Assembly (NCBI RefSeq): GCF_900101345.1
Contig: NZ_FMUX01000017.1
Span: 80,240-144,239, forward strand
Origin: Desulfoluna spongiiphila
GTDB lineage: Bacteria; Desulfobacterota; Desulfobacteria; Desulfobacterales; Desulfolunaceae
Direction of reading: 5' to 3'
Length of the DNA: 64,000 nt
In this document: piece by piece, positions 45,202-58,851 of the stretch
How the letters are laid out: each line of letters opens with the position of its first letter
Numbering within the stretch: the stretch's first letter is position 1
Translations under genes and position numbers: made by a program
The notes under the pieces: model-generated
Told to the model about the DNA's origin: nothing
Database searches by the model: none
Seen by the model: only the letters and a program-made list of their open reading frames with translations

Positions 45202-45857
45202 GTTTTTACGTCCTGATTCGCTGTTGCTTAAAAAAACCAATAATTACAGGCGGCCCCCGATTTTGAAACCACACGGGTGCCACTGGCAGCCATGGGCTGT
45301 CCCATGAACTGCACCTGGTGAATAGCAGGATATATGCCAACTTGGATCGAGAAAAAAATAGTCTGTAGTTCAGGCAGGATATCCCCGCGACCGGTAGAGT
45401 TCCGCCCTGTCGGGGCAATGGGGTTGAAGTCTATTCTTCATGCCGATGAAGAGTATTCATCACGAACTCAACCCGGCCTTATAAAAGGTGAAGAACCACC
45501 TGTAATGACAGGTGAGAGGTCTTATGAGGTGAGAAAGCCGGAAAAAACGATTCGATCAAATGATCGTGACCTTTCCCCGGCTTCGGAGGCGTCTTTCCGA
45601 GAATTGTCCCCGTTGTGTTGAAGACATCTCTTCACCCCCTTTCTGTTTTCGATATGTCGCCACGTTGATTAGAGGTCAGGATACACCATCAACCCGTTAA
45701 CTTTAAAGCCAAAACAATTAGAATCAGATTATGGCACGCTTTATGAATATATCCATAAACAGCCAAATAAACATCAATGCTGTCTTAACGTTTTAACGGA
45801 TCGCCCCTCCCAGGTTGGGGGGCATCCAAATACAACACAAGAGTGGAGATTTTAATC
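45202..45857. other. Intergenic region between the divergent efflux operon and a small secreted-protein gene
   Basis: These 656 bases hold no convincing gene. They contain the efflux operon promoter (not resolved; no clear CueR- or CusR-type box was found) and a cluster of nested hairpins at 45421-45583. Bases 45650-45800 are AT-rich, followed by a CCCCTCCCAGGTTGGGGGG inverted repeat just upstream of the next gene. Confidence 0.5.
45421..45583. ncRNA. Candidate structured non-coding element with nested hairpins
   Basis: Five stems were found. GGGTTGA/TCAACCC (45421-45427, 45468-45474) encloses TCTTCAT/ATGAAGA (45435-45441, 45446-45452; loop GCCG). CACCTGT/ACAGGTG (45497-45503, 45508-45514; loop AATG) stands alone. 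AAGCCGG/CCGGCTT (45535-45541, 45577-45583) encloses CGATC/GATCG (45553-45557, 45562-45566; loop AAAT). Three loops have four bases. No Rfam-like family was recognised and the strand is unknown. It could be an RNA, a protein-binding region or a decayed mobile element. Confidence 0.35.
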
Positions 45858-46337
45858 ATGAAACACGTTACCTCTTATACCAAACACCTTTTTGCAGCGG
45901 CCCTCATGCTGCTCGCCCTGACCGTGACCGCCGGCCCTGCATCTGCCGGATTCTTTGACTTCACCCAAGGCCGGGTGGCCCAGCCGGACACCGACCTTCA
46001 CGCCCTGGGCACCCAGGCCTTGAACACCGGGCTGGGGGGTATCAGTTACTTCACCAACGGTGAGGGACGCATCATTGAAGTCAGAGCCAAAGAGATGCCC
46101 AACGGGGACCTGCGTGTTTCCCAGCGCCGGGTCTACATCCCCAAAAACTACGTGGCCAAAACCCATGACCAGACCCTGAAGGCCGAACGCATCCGCAATA
46201 GCCTGGCAGAGCTGGCCGATCAGCAACCCTGGGTGGGAGGCTACGCTGTACTGCCCCAAAGTGAAGGTGCCAAAGCGTATAAGTACGGTGTGATGGTGGA
46301 GACCGAACTCCGGCGCAACCACCAGAGCGACAACTGA
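45858..46337 (+). CDS. Secreted protein of unknown function
   Basis: The 159-residue product has a clear signal peptide (KHLFAAALMLLALTVTAGPASA, cleavage near residue 31). The mature part of about 128 residues (GFFDFTQGRVAQPDTDLHAL, later RVYIPKNYVAKTHDQTLKAE) was not recognised. No transmembrane helix, cysteine motif or repeat is evident after the signal. The ATG at 45858 has GGAG 9 nt upstream and is preferred over 45843. It is divergent from the efflux operon and may be monocistronic. Confidence 0.65.
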   Translation: MKHVTSYTKHLFAAALMLLALTVTAGPASAGFFDFTQGRVAQPDTDLHALGTQALNTGLGGISYFTNGEGRIIEVRAKEMPNGDLRVSQRRVYIPKNYVAKTHDQTLKAERIRNSLAELADQQPWVGGYAVLPQSEGAKAYKYGVMVETELRRNHQSDN

Positions 46338-47337
46338 TGTATTGAAATCGGTGGGCATTCAAAAAGACCACCTGGCTGACCCCTTCACCGTCCCCTGGGC
46401 TCCCCTGGGGACGCAGCCCTGCAAGGGGCCTGAAGCATTCCTTCGGGCCCCCTGCCGGGATCAAAAACCGCCATGGCGTTTCCCCTTTTTCCCTTTGGCC
46501 GATGCAGGCCCCGGGGAAAGACCGGCCCTCTGTAATAAACGATCATTTATTCATCAATAAACTTGTCAACAACTCATTTCCTTTCCATAACAAGGGGTTG
46601 GCCCACAAACCGAAAAACCACGGCCCCTTTACTGCTTCACCCGGCAATCCCTCTCCTCCCAAAATGGCCACAACAAAGGATCACACATCGTCCCACCGGA
46701 AAAAACCCGTGCAGTCCCCCTCATCCCCCGGGTAGACGCCTCTCCCGGAGGACTGGTGAAACCTTCTTTTTAAATGAACATTCATTTTTTTAACTTTTTG
46801 CACATAACCCTGTTTTTATCAAAATTCAGACGGGTTAGGAACAACCTTCAGGCCGTTGATTTACTCCTTCCTTCCGTCATCCGGCCGAGGCAAGGCCCCA
46901 AACCAGGTGCCCTGTGCCGGAAAGGGCGCGCCTTGACACAGCAGGAGCGATACCGTATCCTTTTTACGTGATGCCCCTCAGCCGTCGCCGGCCGAATACG
47001 CCCATATAATCAATCTTTTGTGCCGCCCGGCATCATTCACACAACAGGTGGACGCCGCCAGCCCACAGCAAGGCAGGCCACGGCATGATACGATGGTCCC
47101 TTTGCGGCACCCAACCCGATCCCCACACCTGAATCCTGAGTCGTCATAGAAGGCGCCGGAAAACCGGCACGGCGAAGGCATAGGCTCCGGCGGCACCGGT
47201 CCAGGTCATGGTACCGACCTGCCCCCGGACCATGCGTTTTTCCCGGCCCCATAGAGCCCCTATCCGGGGCATCCTTATCCTCTCTGCACCATTTCCCAGA
47301 AACTGAACCCACGGGTTCAAGGGGTCCAGGAGCTCCC
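46338..47337. other. One-kilobase intergenic region upstream of the hybrid kinase
   Basis: No gene, RNA or repeat-family copy is supported here. It contains AT-rich tracts near 46535-46590 and 46765-46830. The latter includes AATGAACATTCATT, a 6-bp inverted repeat around CA that resembles TetR-family operators. The rest is GC-rich and could contain decayed coding sequence, but no recognisable fragment was found. Confidence 0.4.
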
Positions 47338-52095
<4,758 letters not shown>

Positions 52096-52715
52096 CCACC
52101 GCCCGCCGCCCACATGCTTTAACATCCTGAAAATAATTATGTCTTGACATCCTGCCGAAACAGCGACTATCAATAAAACACGCCGTTCACCCCCAACAAC
52201 CTCACCGTGTGCGTCCCCGGCTCCTCGTCCCCCCCATGAACCATGGACGCCCACGCATCGGAACGCAGCCCCATGGTTTTTGTCATCACATCAACCGCCC
52301 TTGTCGGGATTATCCTGGCCATCCACGCCCAACCCCATGCCCGACGCATGAAGCGAAACCGCCGAGCCAAAAGCAGGGGCTGCCGCCTGATCCCCTGAAG
52401 ACGCGTTGTCACGCCCCCCTTTCGGCCCCCCGGCCCCATTTTGGGGTTGATCCCCCAGGCGCATTGTCGTATCGTCTTGGCACCTTAGCCGGCCCCTTGA
52501 ATTCCAAAGGGGCCGGTTCTGTCTTGGGCCGCCGGAGCCCTGAGGGACTCGGTAAAATCAGCGTGTACAGACGCAAGGCGCGGCCACCCCGGCGATGACA
52601 TGTCACATCGGCCTGTTACCTTGGGCGTGAGAAGGTACAGGGGACTTCCCATGCCCCACGGCTCTCTTTCGCTGCCTTGAAATCCCCTTCAACCGTTCTC
52701 ACGGAGTGCATATAC
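52096..52715. other. Intergenic region between the hybrid kinase and the helicase gene
   Basis: No gene is supported in these 620 bases. The main element is a strong hairpin at 52489-52516. A partial GGGCCGCCGGAGCCC sequence near 52529 resembles the repeat core, but no full unit is present. Confidence 0.4.
52489..52516 (+). terminator. Strong GC hairpin, possible terminator
   Basis: CCGGCCCCTT (52489-52498) and AAGGGGCCGG (52507-52516) form a perfect 10-bp stem with an 8-nt loop, followed by TTCTGTCTT. It lies about 390 nt after the kinase gene, far for a terminator of that gene. Confidence 0.45.
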
Positions 52716-54575
52716 ATGAAATTATCTCAGCAACAGGCGGCCGCCGTGGAACACCTCGGCTCCCCCGCCCTGGTTGTGGCCGGTGCCGGCTCGGGAAAAA
52801 CACGAACCCTCACGGCGCGGTTTGCGCGGCTCATGGAGCGGAACGTGGACTCCCGGCGCATCCTGGCCATCACCTTCACCAACAAAGCCGCAGGGGAGAT
52901 GAAGACCCGTCTCATGCAGATGACCGGTTGCCTGGACACCGACTTTCCCTGGGTGCGCACCTACCACAGCGCCTGCTACACCATATTAAAAAAGCACTGC
53001 ACCAAACTGGGCTACCGCATGCCCCTTGAGATCTTCAGCAGCTACCACCAGCAGAAGACCATCAAGGAGATCGCCCTGGCCCAGAACATCGACAAAAAAC
53101 ACGCCCCGGCCATCCTGTCGGAGATTTCACGTGCCAAGAACTCGGGCAACGTAAATAAGTACCTGGATGCCCTGCCCCTGATCACCCGAAGCCGCACCGA
53201 GGGGATCTACCGGGAATACGAGCGCATCCTGAAAGAGAAAAATGCCCTGGACTTCGACAACATCCTCTGCCTCACACGGGACCTCCTGCGGGACCACCCC
53301 GAGGTCCAGGCCGAATACCGGGAAAAGTTCCAGCACATCCTGGTGGACGAGTACCAGGACACCAACAACCTCCAGGAAGAGATCACCCGGCTGCTCCTGG
53401 GCCATGAAAACCTCTTCTGCGTGGGGGATGACTGGCAGGCGGTCTACGGGTTCCGGGGCAGCAACGTCAGCCACTTCCTCTCCTTCCCCGAGAAGTACCC
53501 CAACGCCCGAATCTTCCGCCTGGAACAGAACTACCGCTCCGCAGACGAGATCGTCCAGCTCGCCAACGGCGTCATCGGCTTCAACGAAAGCCGCATGGAC
53601 AAGCACTGCTTTTCCGAAAAAAAAGGGGCCGTCATCGAAACCCGCACCTTCTTCAACGAGTTTGAAGAGGCCGAGTGGGTGGCCCGCAAGATCCGCACCG
53701 AGTTCCGCACCGGGGTGGACTACGAGGACATGGTGGTGATGTACCGCACCAAGGCCCTCTCCCTCTGGTTTGAAAAGGCCCTGCGCCAGCTCCAGATCCC
53801 CTACCAGATGGTGGGCTCCAAGGGCTTTTTCGAGCGCAAGGAGATCCTGGACCTCAACTGCTACCTTCTGGCCGCCGCCTTTCCCAGTGACGATGTGGCC
53901 TTCGAGCGCATCGTCAACACACCCAAACGGGGAATCGGCCCCTCCATGATCACCAAAATCGCCCAGGCGCGGGTGGGCCTCATGAGTTTTCAGCAGTCGG
54001 CCAGGATCATGGTCAAAGAGCGCGTCCTTACTAAAAAGGTGCACGAAGGCCTCACGGCCATCTTCGAGCTGTTGGACGCCATCAAGGAGATGCCCCCGGC
54101 CCTGGCCATCCAGGAGATCCTCGACCGCACCGGCTACCTGGGGTACCTCGAAGGGTACTGCAAAACCCCGGACGAGTATAACACCCGAAAAGACCAGGTG
54201 GACGAGCTCCTCCACACCGCCTCCCTTAAAGAGACCCTCCACGACTACCTGGAGGACGTCAACCTCATCCGGGAAGACAAGGACGACGATGACGGGGGCG
54301 GCAAAGGGGTCCACCTCTCCACCGTCCACGCCAGCAAGGGCCTTGAGTACCAGATGGCCTTTATCGTCGGGTTGGAAGAGCAGCTCTTTCCCCACTGGCG
54401 GTCCATGGAGAGCGACCACGAACTCGAAGAGGAGCGCCGCCTCATGTACGTGGCCGTCACCCGTGCCGAGAGCCACCTCTACGTCACCTCCGCCTCCTCA
54501 CGGCGGAAAAAACGCGCGAAGAAAAGCCGCTTCTTCTACGAACTCGACGAAGCCATGGACGAGCTGGGCATCTAA
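52716..54575 (+). CDS. UvrD/Rep-family superfamily 1 DNA helicase
   Basis: This 619-residue ATP-dependent 3'-5' helicase has all SF1A motifs. The Walker A VAGAGSGKTRTLTARFA lies at about 21-37. AITFTNKAAGEMKTR is motif Ia and FQHILVDEYQDTN is motif II. CVGDDWQAVYGFRGSN is motif III, RLEQNYRS is motif IV, GVHLSTVHASKGLEYQ is motif V, and EEERRLMYVAVTRAESHLYV is motif VI. It is shorter than E. coli UvrD (720) or Rep (673), lacking most of the C-terminal tail. The ATG at 52716 has GGAG 9 nt upstream; an earlier start at 52677 would add a non-conserved 13 residues. Confidence 0.93.
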   Translation: MKLSQQQAAAVEHLGSPALVVAGAGSGKTRTLTARFARLMERNVDSRRILAITFTNKAAGEMKTRLMQMTGCLDTDFPWVRTYHSACYTILKKHCTKLGYRMPLEIFSSYHQQKTIKEIALAQNIDKKHAPAILSEISRAKNSGNVNKYLDALPLITRSRTEGIYREYERILKEKNALDFDNILCLTRDLLRDHPEVQAEYREKFQHILVDEYQDTNNLQEEITRLLLGHENLFCVGDDWQAVYGFRGSNVSHFLSFPEKYPNARIFRLEQNYRSADEIVQLANGVIGFNESRMDKHCFSEKKGAVIETRTFFNEFEEAEWVARKIRTEFRTGVDYEDMVVMYRTKALSLWFEKALRQLQIPYQMVGSKGFFERKEILDLNCYLLAAAFPSDDVAFERIVNTPKRGIGPSMITKIAQARVGLMSFQQSARIMVKERVLTKKVHEGLTAIFELLDAIKEMPPALAIQEILDRTGYLGYLEGYCKTPDEYNTRKDQVDELLHTASLKETLHDYLEDVNLIREDKDDDDGGGKGVHLSTVHASKGLEYQMAFIVGLEEQLFPHWRSMESDHELEEERRLMYVAVTRAESHLYVTSASSRRKKRAKKSRFFYELDEAMDELGI

Positions 54576-54611
54576 GGATAGAGACAGCACGCCATACATG
54601 CCGATCTTCAA

Positions 54612-54639
54612 GCGCCCCCGGCAACCCGGCCGGGGGCGC
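54612..54639 (+). terminator. Terminator-like GC hairpin after the helicase gene
   Basis: GCGCCCCCGG (54612-54621) and CCGGGGGCGC (54630-54639) form a perfect 10-bp stem with an 8-nt loop, 36 nt after the stop codon. No T-run follows, so it may slow transcripts or protect 3' ends rather than terminate. Confidence 0.45.
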
Positions 54640-54765
54640 CCCCACCTTCCATTCAACCCGCGCCAATCCATAGTCCGCCTGCCATCGACGCATCCCCGGC
54701 CCTCCGGTGCAACCCTCCGGCCCCACCCTCTTTTTTACCGCCTGTACACATTTTTCTTGACACAA

Positions 54766-54792
54766 GTATGCCAAGGAAATACCTTTGCATAC
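54766..54792. promoter_or_regulatory. 27-bp palindromic operator candidate
   Basis: GTATGC/GCATAC ends flank AAGG/CCTT with a 5-nt centre AAATA. The pattern is GTATGC-C-AAGG-AAATA-CCTT-T-GCATAC. A TTGACA lies immediately to the left (about 54757-54762) and a TATAAT to the right. The marR gene downstream is the obvious candidate to bind it. Confidence 0.5.
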
Positions 54793-55073
54793 AAACTAAT
54801 ATAATAATACATCAAGCGCAGCACACCATAGATAATATTTCCGATTTATTGACCAAACAGCCAATAATCGGCACAAGGCCAGAACGAGAAAAAGTTATTC
54901 TTACAAACTTTAAACCGACGTCATCATGTCAGATAACTGCAACCTGAACATTGATCATATCTCCAAAATAACGCCCACGGCAAAGAGGCATGAAGCGGAT
55001 TAAACCCTGCTTCCCCATAAAAACGCCTCATTCGGAGACGACAGACTGACGCAAAACAACACACTGAATCCTC

Positions 55074-55487
55074 ATGATAAAAACATACAAAGACTGCATC
55101 TGTTTCCTGTTTGCCAAGGCCAACCAGAAGTCACAGGCGGTCTTAAAGAAAATGCTCAAACCCTACGGCCTGACCCCGGTCCAGATCCTCATCCTTGAGG
55201 CCCTCTGGGAGGACGACGGCCTGACGGCAGGGGACTTAAGCAAACGGCTTATTCTGGACAACGCCACCCTTTCCGGGGTCCTGGACCGCCTCGCCGATGC
55301 CGACTGGATCTCAAAGGAGACCGACGCCGAGGACAAACGGGCCATCCGGATTCACCTCTCGGCCAAGGCCCGGGAGTACCAGGAGGACCTGCTCCAGGCC
55401 CGTGAGCATGTCAACGAAACGATTTTGCAGAGCTTTTCCCAAGAGGAGAAGCTTCTCTTAAAACGTCTTTTAAAGGACTTGAGGTAA
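55074..55487 (+). CDS. MarR-family transcriptional regulator
   Basis: The 137-residue protein shows the MarR winged helix. LTPVQILILEALWEDDGLTAGDLSKRLILDNATLSGVLDRLADADWI covers the helix-turn-helix, and ETDAEDKRAIRIHLSAKAREY is the wing. It precedes an acyl-CoA dehydrogenase and ETF genes in the same direction by 131 nt, so it probably controls them in response to an acyl-CoA or aromatic ligand. The gap to the next gene contains a 12-bp perfect palindrome ACAGACGTCTGT (55499-55510) that may be part of that control. Confidence 0.88.
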   Translation: MIKTYKDCICFLFAKANQKSQAVLKKMLKPYGLTPVQILILEALWEDDGLTAGDLSKRLILDNATLSGVLDRLADADWISKETDAEDKRAIRIHLSAKAREYQEDLLQAREHVNETILQSFSQEEKLLLKRLLKDLR

Positions 55488-55618
55488 GGAGGTCTTGAAC
55501 AGACGTCTGTATGCAGGCAGGTCGCCAGAATGACATTGCCCGCCGATCCCAGGCCTTCATTCAAGCAGCTTCATAAACGCCCATACCCTTACATCAATGA
55601 AGAAGGAAAGGAATTGAA

Positions 55619-56767
55619 ATGGATTTCAACTTATCACCACTGAACAAGATGGTCATCAAAACGGCAAAGGCGTTCTGTGAAACAGAGATCCCCGGGATAG
55701 ATGCTTACATGAAAGAGCACAAGGACTATCCTCCCTATCTCCAGGAGATCTTTGCCAAACACAAAATGCTCGGCATGGATGTTCCCAAAGAGTACGGCGG
55801 CATCGGCGCGGACAACTTCAACCTCATCCTCATTGCCGAGGAAGTGGGCAAAACCGGTTCCACCTGTATGCTCCCCTTCTTCATGAACAACTCGGTTGCA
55901 GAGACCATCTGCCACTGGGGCACCGAAGAGGTGATCAAAAAATTCGTTCCGCCCCTGTGCGACGGAACCGCCTGGGCGTCCATGGCCTTCACCGAGCCCA
56001 ACACCGGCTCCGACCCCCGTTCCCTGACCCTCACCGCCGAGCCCGACGGAGACGATTTCATCTTAAACGGCACCAAGCGCTTCATCAGTATGGCCAACAA
56101 GCCCGGCTTCGGCGTCTTTTTTACCAAAGACCTCTCCATGAAGGGCAAGCCTTTCGACACCACGGCCTTTATCGTGGACAAAATGTCCCCGGGCATCACC
56201 TTCTCCGGCCATTATGAGCTCATGGGCCTGGACGGCGCCGACACGTGCGACGTCTTCTTCAAGGATGTCCGCGTGCCCAAGGCCAACATCCTGGGCAAGC
56301 AGGGCAAAGGCTTCCCCATCCTGCTCCGCTGGATCGCCGGCGAGCGTGTTCAGCAGTGTGCGGCCACCGTCGGCGGCGGCCAGGCTGCCCTGGAAGAGTC
56401 CATCAAATACGGCAACGAACGCGTCGTGGGCGGTTTCCCCATGGGCTACATGCAGGGTTTTTCCTGGATGCTGGCCGAGATGAAGACCCGCGTCGAGGCG
56501 TGCCGCCTCCTGTGCTACAAAACCGTCAAGCTCCAGGACGAAAAGAAAAAAGGCTTTGAAGCCGCCTCCTCCGAGCTCAAGGTATTGACCGTTCCCCTGA
56601 TCCAGGAAGTCTGCCGCCAGGCCGTCCAGTTCCACGGCTCCTATGGTTACTCCAAAGAGTACAAGGTGGAAAAACTCTTCCGAAACGCCATGCACGTCGG
56701 CGTTGTCGCATCAAGCCTTGAGATCAACAAGACCATTGCCGGCATGACGATTCTGACACAGAAATAG
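55619..56767 (+). CDS. Acyl-CoA dehydrogenase with the catalytic Glu in the IVD/LCAD-type position
   Basis: The 382-residue flavoprotein has the acyl-CoA dehydrogenase fold. AFTEPNTGSDPRSL is the FAD/substrate loop, and LMGLDGADTCDVFFKDVRVP and the C-terminal QFHGSYGYSKEYKVEKLFRNA are typical. In medium-chain enzymes the catalytic base follows RDAKIYQI as YEG. Here that position is Ala364 (VVASSLEI). Glu242 in IAGERVQQ aligns with the alternative catalytic Glu of isovaleryl- and long-chain enzymes. It is followed by etfB and etfA, its electron partners. Direction (oxidation or reduction of an enoyl-CoA) and substrate are not determined. Confidence 0.88.
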   Translation: MDFNLSPLNKMVIKTAKAFCETEIPGIDAYMKEHKDYPPYLQEIFAKHKMLGMDVPKEYGGIGADNFNLILIAEEVGKTGSTCMLPFFMNNSVAETICHWGTEEVIKKFVPPLCDGTAWASMAFTEPNTGSDPRSLTLTAEPDGDDFILNGTKRFISMANKPGFGVFFTKDLSMKGKPFDTTAFIVDKMSPGITFSGHYELMGLDGADTCDVFFKDVRVPKANILGKQGKGFPILLRWIAGERVQQCAATVGGGQAALEESIKYGNERVVGGFPMGYMQGFSWMLAEMKTRVEACRLLCYKTVKLQDEKKKGFEAASSELKVLTVPLIQEVCRQAVQFHGSYGYSKEYKVEKLFRNAMHVGVVASSLEINKTIAGMTILTQK

Positions 56768-56879
56768 TGGGCTTTGTAAACGTCAGCCCGCGGACGACAC
56801 CCCCATGCAGGTAACCGGGGCTTTCCAAGGAAGCAGCCACGCGTGAATCGACGACTTTACTGATGAAGAGGATTTTAAG

Positions 56880-57662
56880 ATGAAAATCATTGTATGCATA
56901 AAACAAGTTCCCGACGTAACCGAGGTAAAATGGGACGAGAACGGCTCCCTGATCCGAACCGGCCTTCCCAGTATCATCAACCCCAACGACAAGAACGCCA
57001 TTGAAGCGGCCCTGGTCCTGAAAGAGGAAAAAGGCGCCGAGGTTACCGTCGTCTCCATGGGTCCCCCCCAGGTGGAAGAGGCCCTCCGGGAGGCCCTGGC
57101 CATGGGATGCGACCACGCGGTTCTTCTCACCGACCGAAAATTCGGCGGCGCCGACTGCTGGGCCACCGCTTACACCCTCGGCCTTGCCATTAAAAAACTC
57201 GGCAACTTCGACCTGATCTTCTCCGGCGTGGAAGCCATGGACGGCAACACCGCCCAGGTGGGTCCCGAAATCGCCGATTTCCTGGACCTGCCCCTGCTCT
57301 CCTATGCCGAGGACATTGAAGTGGGCGAAGGCACCGTCAAAATCCACCAGAAGCTGGGGGACCTGACCCGCGTCGTCGAAGGCCCCATGCCTGCCCTTAT
57401 CACCTGCGAAAAAGAGCTCAACGTGCCGAGGATCCCCCGCATGGACCTCGTCTTCGAATGCTTTGAAAAAGAGATCCAGGTCCTGGGCATGGCTGACGTG
57501 GACGGCGAAGTGGAAAACTTCGGCCTCAAGGGCTCCCCCACACGCCTCCGCAAGGTCTTTTCACCCAAGCGTGCCAAGGCCCAGGTGGAGTTTCTCGAAG
57601 GGACCCCCAAAGAGTCCTCACAGAAGCTTGTGGAAAAACTTCAGGAAATCAATGCCATCTAA
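56880..57662 (+). CDS. etfB: Electron transfer flavoprotein beta subunit
   Basis: The 260-residue EtfB begins MKIIVCIKQVPDVTEVKW. It carries the nucleotide-binding segments RTGLPSIINPNDKNAIEAAL, VVSMGPPQVEEALREALAMG and VLLTDRKFGGADCWATAYTLGLAI. The LTDRxFxGxD-x-AT pattern is characteristic of the electron-bifurcating ETF group, in which this subunit holds FAD and binds NADH. It forms a heterodimer with EtfA and exchanges electrons with the neighbouring acyl-CoA dehydrogenase. It lies 10 nt before etfA. Confidence 0.93.
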   Translation: MKIIVCIKQVPDVTEVKWDENGSLIRTGLPSIINPNDKNAIEAALVLKEEKGAEVTVVSMGPPQVEEALREALAMGCDHAVLLTDRKFGGADCWATAYTLGLAIKKLGNFDLIFSGVEAMDGNTAQVGPEIADFLDLPLLSYAEDIEVGEGTVKIHQKLGDLTRVVEGPMPALITCEKELNVPRIPRMDLVFECFEKEIQVLGMADVDGEVENFGLKGSPTRLRKVFSPKRAKAQVEFLEGTPKESSQKLVEKLQEINAI

Positions 57663-57672
57663 GGAGACGATC

Positions 57673-58695
57673 ATGACTGCAAAAAAAGATCTGAGCGCAT
57701 ATAAAGGCGTATGGGTATTCATCGAACAGTTTGAAGGCAAACTGACCAGCTCCACCCTCTCCCTGGAGATCTTAGGGGAAGGCCGAAAACTCGCCGACAA
57801 GCTGGGCTCCGACCTCACCGCCGTCATCCTCGGCGAAAATGTGGCCGAGACGGCAGAAAAGCTGATCAAATACGGCGCAGACAAGGTGCTCATGGCCGAC
57901 GCCCCGGTCCTGGCAAACTACCGCACCGAGCTGTACACCGACATCATCTGCAAGGAAGCCGAGGAGAGAAAGCCCGATATCCTCCTGGTGGGTGCCTCCG
58001 CCACCGGCCGAGACCTGGCCCCCCGTATCTCCTTCAGGCTCCACACGGGTTGTACGGCAGACTGCACCGACCTCGACATCGACGAAGACAAGAAGATCCT
58101 GGTCTCCACGCGTCCCGCCTTCGGCGGCAACGTCATGGCCACCATCCTCTGCCCCGACCACCGGCCCCAGATGTCCACGGTCCGTGCCGGCGTCATGGCC
58201 ATGCCCACATGGGACGAATCCCGCACCGGCGAGATCATCAAGGTTGAGGTCACCGCCAAAGAAGAGGACGCCAGGGTCAAGGTTCTTGAAGTGAAGCAGC
58301 ACGAGGCCTCCTCCCAGAACATCCAGGAAGCCATCCGCGTGGTCTCAGCCGGCATGGGCGCCTGCTCCGGTGAATGCTTTGATCAGCTCAAAGAGCTGGC
58401 CAAGGAGCTCGAAGCCGAGATCGGCGGTACCCGCCCCGTCTTCGAGACCGGCCTCATCTCCCACGACGTCCAGATCGGCCAGACAGGCAAGACCGTCCGC
58501 CCCGAGCTCTACCTGGCCGTGGGCATCTCCGGCACGGTTCAGCACACCACCGGCATGGCCGATTCCCGCACCGTTGTGGCCATCAACAAAGACCCCAACG
58601 CCGAAATCTTCAAGTTTGCTCACTACGGCATCGTGGGCGACGCCAAAGCCGTCGTTCCCCAGCTCATCGAGCAGTTGAAGGCCGTCAAGGCATAG
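57673..58695 (+). CDS. etfA: Electron transfer flavoprotein alpha subunit
   Basis: The 340-residue EtfA has the FAD-domain signature VGISGTVQHTTGMADSRTVV followed by AINKDPNAEIFKFAHYGIVGD, plus PQMSTVRAGVMAMP. There is no N-terminal ferredoxin domain. The frame extends upstream within etfB to 57463, but the ATG at 57673 has AAGGAG 6 nt upstream and gives a normal EtfA. With the acyl-CoA dehydrogenase and EtfB it forms a flavin electron-transfer module. A terminator follows 17 nt after the stop. Confidence 0.94.
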   Translation: MTAKKDLSAYKGVWVFIEQFEGKLTSSTLSLEILGEGRKLADKLGSDLTAVILGENVAETAEKLIKYGADKVLMADAPVLANYRTELYTDIICKEAEERKPDILLVGASATGRDLAPRISFRLHTGCTADCTDLDIDEDKKILVSTRPAFGGNVMATILCPDHRPQMSTVRAGVMAMPTWDESRTGEIIKVEVTAKEEDARVKVLEVKQHEASSQNIQEAIRVVSAGMGACSGECFDQLKELAKELEAEIGGTRPVFETGLISHDVQIGQTGKTVRPELYLAVGISGTVQHTTGMADSRTVVAINKDPNAEIFKFAHYGIVGDAKAVVPQLIEQLKAVKA

Positions 58696-58711
58696 CATCT
58701 ATGCCCAAGGG

Positions 58712-58748
58712 AGCGGGGCCTGGCAGGAGAGAGGGGCCCCGCTTTTTT
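58712..58748 (+). terminator. Intrinsic terminator after etfA
   Basis: AGCGGGGCC (58712-58720) and GGCCCCGCT (58735-58743) form a 9-bp stem followed by TTTTTT, so the acd-etfB-etfA transcript probably ends here and the flavoprotein gene downstream is separate. Confidence 0.85.
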
Positions 58749-58775
58749 GACGGCTTGCGCGGAGACGCAAAAGCA

Positions 58776-58826
58776 GCCTCCGGCGGCCCTGCCGGGGGCC
58801 AAACTTTTGAAAAGTTTGCCAAACAG
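58776..58826 (+). repeat. Family B intergenic repeat
   Basis: GCCTCCGGCGGCCCTGCCGG, GGGCC, AAACTTTTGAAAAGTTT and GCCAAACAG. It is nearly identical to the copy at 36089. Confidence 0.85.
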
Positions 58827-58851
58827 CTATCTCAACATACCCTGAATGAAA

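Larger units (their letters stand above)
54576..55073. other. Intergenic region upstream of the marR gene
   Basis: About 500 bases without a gene. The first part carries a GC-rich hairpin (54612-54639). The second part, from 54730, is AT-rich and contains a 27-bp palindrome at 54766-54792 and a TATAAT at about 54801. The leader to the marR start would be about 260 nt long. Confidence 0.5.

Noticed and set aside
45334..45621. 95-codon open frame next to the efflux operon
   Set aside because: No signal, domain or ribosome-binding site; it overlaps the nested hairpins and its composition does not look coded.
45732..45747. Sigma-54-like promoter TGGCACG with a GG at the -24 position
   Set aside because: The nearly invariant GC of the -12 element is GA here, and the downstream gene gives no reason to expect sigma-54.
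52209..52598. 129-codon open frame between the hybrid kinase and the helicase
   Set aside because: It is composed of Pro/Arg/His-rich out-of-frame-like sequence and runs through a strong hairpin; no family is recognised.
57463..57672. Upstream extension of etfA inside etfB
   Set aside because: It is an alternate frame of etfB; the ATG at 57673 has a strong ribosome-binding site and gives a normal EtfA.
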